This document shows, piece by piece, positions 61,411 through 64,000 of a DNA stretch of 64,000 bases (positions within the stretch are counted from its first letter, which is position 1; the number at the start of each line of letters is the position of its first letter). The notes beneath the pieces were generated by a model. It searched no databases. It worked only from the letters and a program-made list of their open reading frames with translations, and was not told the origin of the DNA. Origin of the DNA: Gammaproteobacteria bacterium. Its GTDB lineage: Bacteria > Pseudomonadota > Gammaproteobacteria > JASBUN01. The stretch spans positions 1 through 64,000 of the forward strand of contig JASBUN010000035.1 in assembly GCA_030147845.1 (NCBI GenBank), read 5' to 3'. Both the position numbers and the translations under genes were made by a program.

Positions 61411-64000
61411 ATGGATGTAAATGCAGCACCGAAGGTTGAGCGGGTCGAGGAGTTGCGCGCGGCGTTGGCGCAAGGCATCAAAGGCGAGGCGCGTTTTGAT
61501 GATGGCAGTCGCGCGCTGTATGCGACCGACGCTTCGATTTATCGCCAAGTCCCGATCGGCGTAGTCATCCCGCGTGATCTGGACGATGTCGTTGCTACCG
61601 TAGCCATTTGCCGTGAATACGACGCGCCGGTATTGCCGCGCGGCGCCGGCACCAGTCTGGCCGGGCAGTGCTGCAACACGGCGGTCGTGATCGACTTCAC
61701 CAAGCACGTCAATGGCATCCTCGAAATCAACGTCGAACAGCGCTACGCCGTGGTTGAGCCAGGCTGCGTGTTGGATCATTTGCGCGAAGCGGCGGTCGAA
61801 CACGGCCTGACCTTTGGTCCCGACCCTGCCACCCATCGTCACAATACCCTTGGCGGCATGATCGGCAACAACTCTTGTGGCGTGCACTCCATCATGGGTG
61901 GCCGTACGGCCGACAATGTTCAAGCATTGGAGATCCTGACCTACGACGGTCTGCGCATGTGGGTGGGGTCGACCAGCGAAGAAGAATTGCAGCGCATCAT
62001 CGCCGAAGGTGACCGCAAAGGCGAAATTTACGCTGGATTGAAACGGCTCCGCGACGAGTACGCGGACCGCATACGCGAGCGCTATCCGGATATTCCGCGA
62101 CGCGTCTCCGGCTTCAATTTGGATGAACTGTTGCCGGAAAACGATTTCAATGTCGCGCGTGCGCTGGTCGGCTCCGAAGGCACCTGCATGGTCGTGCTGC
62201 GCGCACGCTTGCGTTTGATCGACAACCCCAAGGTGCGCAGTCTGCTCGTGCTCGGCTATGAAGATGTCTACTGCGCCGGCGATCATGTGCCGGAAGTATT
62301 GGAAGCCGGCCCCATTGGTCTGGAGGGCATCGACAGCGTATTGATCGACTACATGCGCCGCAAACACATGCATCCCGAGGACCGCGCGCTGCTGCCCGAT
62401 GGTAAGGGCTGGTTGATGGTCGAGTTCGGCGGCGCTGACCGTGAGGCCTCCGATGCCAAGGCCAAGGCGCTCATGGAGCGCCTCAAACAGGAAGACAATC
62501 CGCCGAGCATGAAATTGTTCGACGATCCGGAAGAGGAAAAAATGCTTTGGGAGGTGCGCGAGTCCGGCTTGGGTGCGACCGCGCATGTGCCCGGTGAGCC
62601 GGAGAGTCATCCCGGCTGGGAGGATGCCGCCGTGCCGCCGCAAAAAGTAGGCGCGTACCTGCGCGATTTTCGCCGTTTGCTGCAGCGCTTTGACTACGAC
62701 TGCGCGCTGTACGGTCATTTCGGTGATGGCTGCATCCATGTGCGTATTGATTTCGACCTCAGTAGCGACGCCGGTGTACGCACGTGGACTCAATTCATGC
62801 ACGCGGCAGCGGATCTGGTACTGAGCTATGGCGGCTCATTGTCCGGCGAACATGGCGATGGCCAGCTACGCGCCGGATTGCTGCCGAAGATGTTCGGCGA
62901 ACCGTTGGTGGACGCGTTCGGCGCTTTCAAGGCACTTTGGGACCCGCGCGGGCGCATGAACCCGGGTAAGGTAGTCGATCCGTTTCCGATGGACTCGAAT
63001 TTGCGCGTCGGACCACAGCGCCGGCGCGTTCAGTTGCCGACCTATTTTGCCTACGCCGACGACGGCAACAGTTTCGAACGCGCTACGCGCCGCTGCGTCG
63101 GCGTCGGCAAGTGCCGCAATCTCAAGGGTGGCGTAATGTGCCCGAGTTTTCGCGCCACCCACGAAGAAAAGTATTCCACGCGCGGACGCGCGCGACTGTT
63201 GTTCGAAATGATCGAAGCGGACCCCATGGCCGGCGGCTGGCGCAGCGATACGGTGCGCGACGCGCTCGATTTATGTCTGGCCTGCAAGGGCTGCAAAGGC
63301 GACTGTCCGTTGAATGTCGATATGGCCACCTACAAGGCCGAATTCATGGCGCACCATTACCGCCATCGGCTGCATCCGCGCAGCGCCTATTCGATGGGGC
63401 TGATTCACTACTGGGCGCGTGCCGCATCGCGCCTGCCACGCCTGGCCAATGCGGCCTTGCAGGCGCCAGGGTTAGGCGCCGCGCTGAAAGCGCTCGGCGG
63501 TATTGCCCGTCAACGGCAGGTGCCGCGATTCGCGACGCAAACGTTTCGTGACTGGTTCAAGGCGCGCGGCGGCTCCGGTGGCGACGGTCACGAGGTGCTG
63601 CTGTGGCCCGATACCTTCAACAACTATCTCCATCCTGAGCCGCTCAAGGCGGCGACGCGTGTGCTCGAGGCGGCCGGATGCCGGGTTTTGATTCCCGAGC
63701 GGCCGGTATGTTGCGGTCGCCCGTTGTATGCCGAGGGTATGTTGGATCTTGCGCGGCATCAGCTTCGCAAGACCATGGACGCACTGGCGCCGCTGATGGC
63801 GCGTCAGGTGCCGTTGGTGGGGCTGGAGCCGTCTTGCATCTCAAGCTTTCGCGACGAGCTGGCGGCGCTGTTTCCCGGCGACGGTCGGGCCACATATCTA
63901 AATCAAAACAGCTTTATGCTCAGTGACTATCTGGATCGCAAGCAATGGCAGCCGCCGAAGCTACATGGAAAAGCGCTGGTACAGGCGCATTGTCATCACC
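61411..64000 (+). CDS. FAD-linked oxidase / Fe-S oxidoreductase fusion (D-2-hydroxyacid dehydrogenase-like), cut by window end
   Basis: 863 codons are visible with no stop before the window edge. The first part is a GlcD-like FAD-binding domain (PVLPRGAGTSLAGQCC near 70, GPDPATHRHNTLGGMIGNNSCG near 135), then the FAD-oxidase C-terminal domain (YGHFGDGCIHVRIDF near 435). A GlpC-like iron-sulfur part follows from about 555: RCVGVGKCRNLKGGVMCPS, CLACKGCKGDCPLNVDM, and the CCG-type motif PVCCGRPLYAEGM. It should oxidise a hydroxy acid such as lactate or a longer sugar acid and pass electrons to the quinone pool. It starts 2 bases after the enolase-family stop, so it belongs to the same operon. 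Confidence 0.92.
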   Translation, partial: MDVNAAPKVERVEELRAALAQGIKGEARFDDGSRALYATDASIYRQVPIGVVIPRDLDDVVATVAICREYDAPVLPRGAGTSLAGQCCNTAVVIDFTKHVNGILEINVEQRYAVVEPGCVLDHLREAAVEHGLTFGPDPATHRHNTLGGMIGNNSCGVHSIMGGRTADNVQALEILTYDGLRMWVGSTSEEELQRIIAEGDRKGEIYAGLKRLRDEYADRIRERYPDIPRRVSGFNLDELLPENDFNVARALVGSEGTCMVVLRARLRLIDNPKVRSLLVLGYEDVYCAGDHVPEVLEAGPIGLEGIDSVLIDYMRRKHMHPEDRALLPDGKGWLMVEFGGADREASDAKAKALMERLKQEDNPPSMKLFDDPEEEKMLWEVRESGLGATAHVPGEPESHPGWEDAAVPPQKVGAYLRDFRRLLQRFDYDCALYGHFGDGCIHVRIDFDLSSDAGVRTWTQFMHAAADLVLSYGGSLSGEHGDGQLRAGLLPKMFGEPLVDAFGAFKALWDPRGRMNPGKVVDPFPMDSNLRVGPQRRRVQLPTYFAYADDGNSFERATRRCVGVGKCRNLKGGVMCPSFRATHEEKYSTRGRARLLFEMIEADPMAGGWRSDTVRDALDLCLACKGCKGDCPLNVDMATYKAEFMAHHYRHRLHPRSAYSMGLIHYWARAASRLPRLANAALQAPGLGAALKALGGIARQRQVPRFATQTFRDWFKARGGSGGDGHEVLLWPDTFNNYLHPEPLKAATRVLEAAGCRVLIPERPVCCGRPLYAEGMLDLARHQLRKTMDALAPLMARQVPLVGLEPSCISSFRDELAALFPGDGRATYLNQNSFMLSDYLDRKQWQPPKLHGKALVQAHCHH

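Noticed and set aside
61153-62802. Long minus-strand open frame of 549 codons
   Set aside because: It is a shadow of the FAD/Fe-S oxidoreductase and enolase-family genes on the plus strand, whose motifs are unambiguous.

Overview
The window reads as a chromosomal segment of a gammaproteobacterium with fairly high GC. The grounds are gene content and order. A complete Pseudomonas-type Chp pilus chemosensory cluster (pilG-pilH-pilI-pilJ-pilK-chpA-chpB-chpC) is present. So are the yggS/pilT-pilU and proC-yggT-yggU neighbourhood, and a gshB...algH-yqgF-pyrR-pyrB-pyrC' operon carrying an inactive dihydroorotase. The class II ribonucleotide reductase is split (NrdJa/NrdJb), and RimB-RimK is present. 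I cannot name the genus. No tRNA, rRNA or CRISPR array was seen.

Layout: 1-155 is the 3' end of a group II intron (tail of its maturase plus domains V/VI). 163-1907 is a visibly AT-rich, compact three-gene cassette (Dual-OB protein, DUF488, SLOG-DUF4326) read leftward behind a palindromic operator-like site. It is the best candidate here for a transferred, poorly described system. 1.9-2.95 kb is gene-free and holds REP-like palindromes in a 122-bp tandem duplication. 2.95-6.2 kb has a response regulator and a proteostasis operon (two Hsp20 proteins and a DegP/DegQ protease) behind a sigma32-type promoter. 6.5-10.6 kb has nrdJa, interrupted by a LAGLIDADG intein exactly at the catalytic cysteine, and nrdJb, with NrdR boxes upstream.

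10.7-21.1 kb is mixed: a small unknown protein, a lipoprotein, an alpha/beta hydrolase, an LRV/HEAT-repeat protein, TerB, HU, a TauE/SafE-like membrane protein, a PhnD-like binding protein coupled to a GGDEF-EAL protein, DUF4426 and a dynamin-like GTPase. 21.2-26 kb is yggU-yggT-proC-yggS divergent from pilT-pilU. 26-34.8 kb is one long leftward operon: gshB, apbE, a NusG-II protein, a Gx-transporter-like protein, tonB, algH, yqgF, pyrR, pyrB, pyrC' and pyrK. Its apbE/NusG-II/Gx trio resembles the FmnB/EetA/EetB set of flavin-based electron transfer systems.

35.3-47.1 kb is the Chp cluster. It would control the PilT/PilU retraction motors encoded 10 kb away. 47.1-55.7 kb, read leftward, holds rsmE, bioA, an AstE/AspA-type hydrolase, rimK, rimB, and the methyl-cycle genes metF-ahcY-metK with an SAH riboswitch before ahcY. 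56.5-64 kb, read rightward, holds a GH15 glycosidase, a ThDP enzyme, an enolase-superfamily protein and a flavin/Fe-S oxidoreductase cut by the window end. The last three look like one sugar-acid or hydroxyacid pathway.

All calls come from reading translated sequence and motifs. No database search was run.
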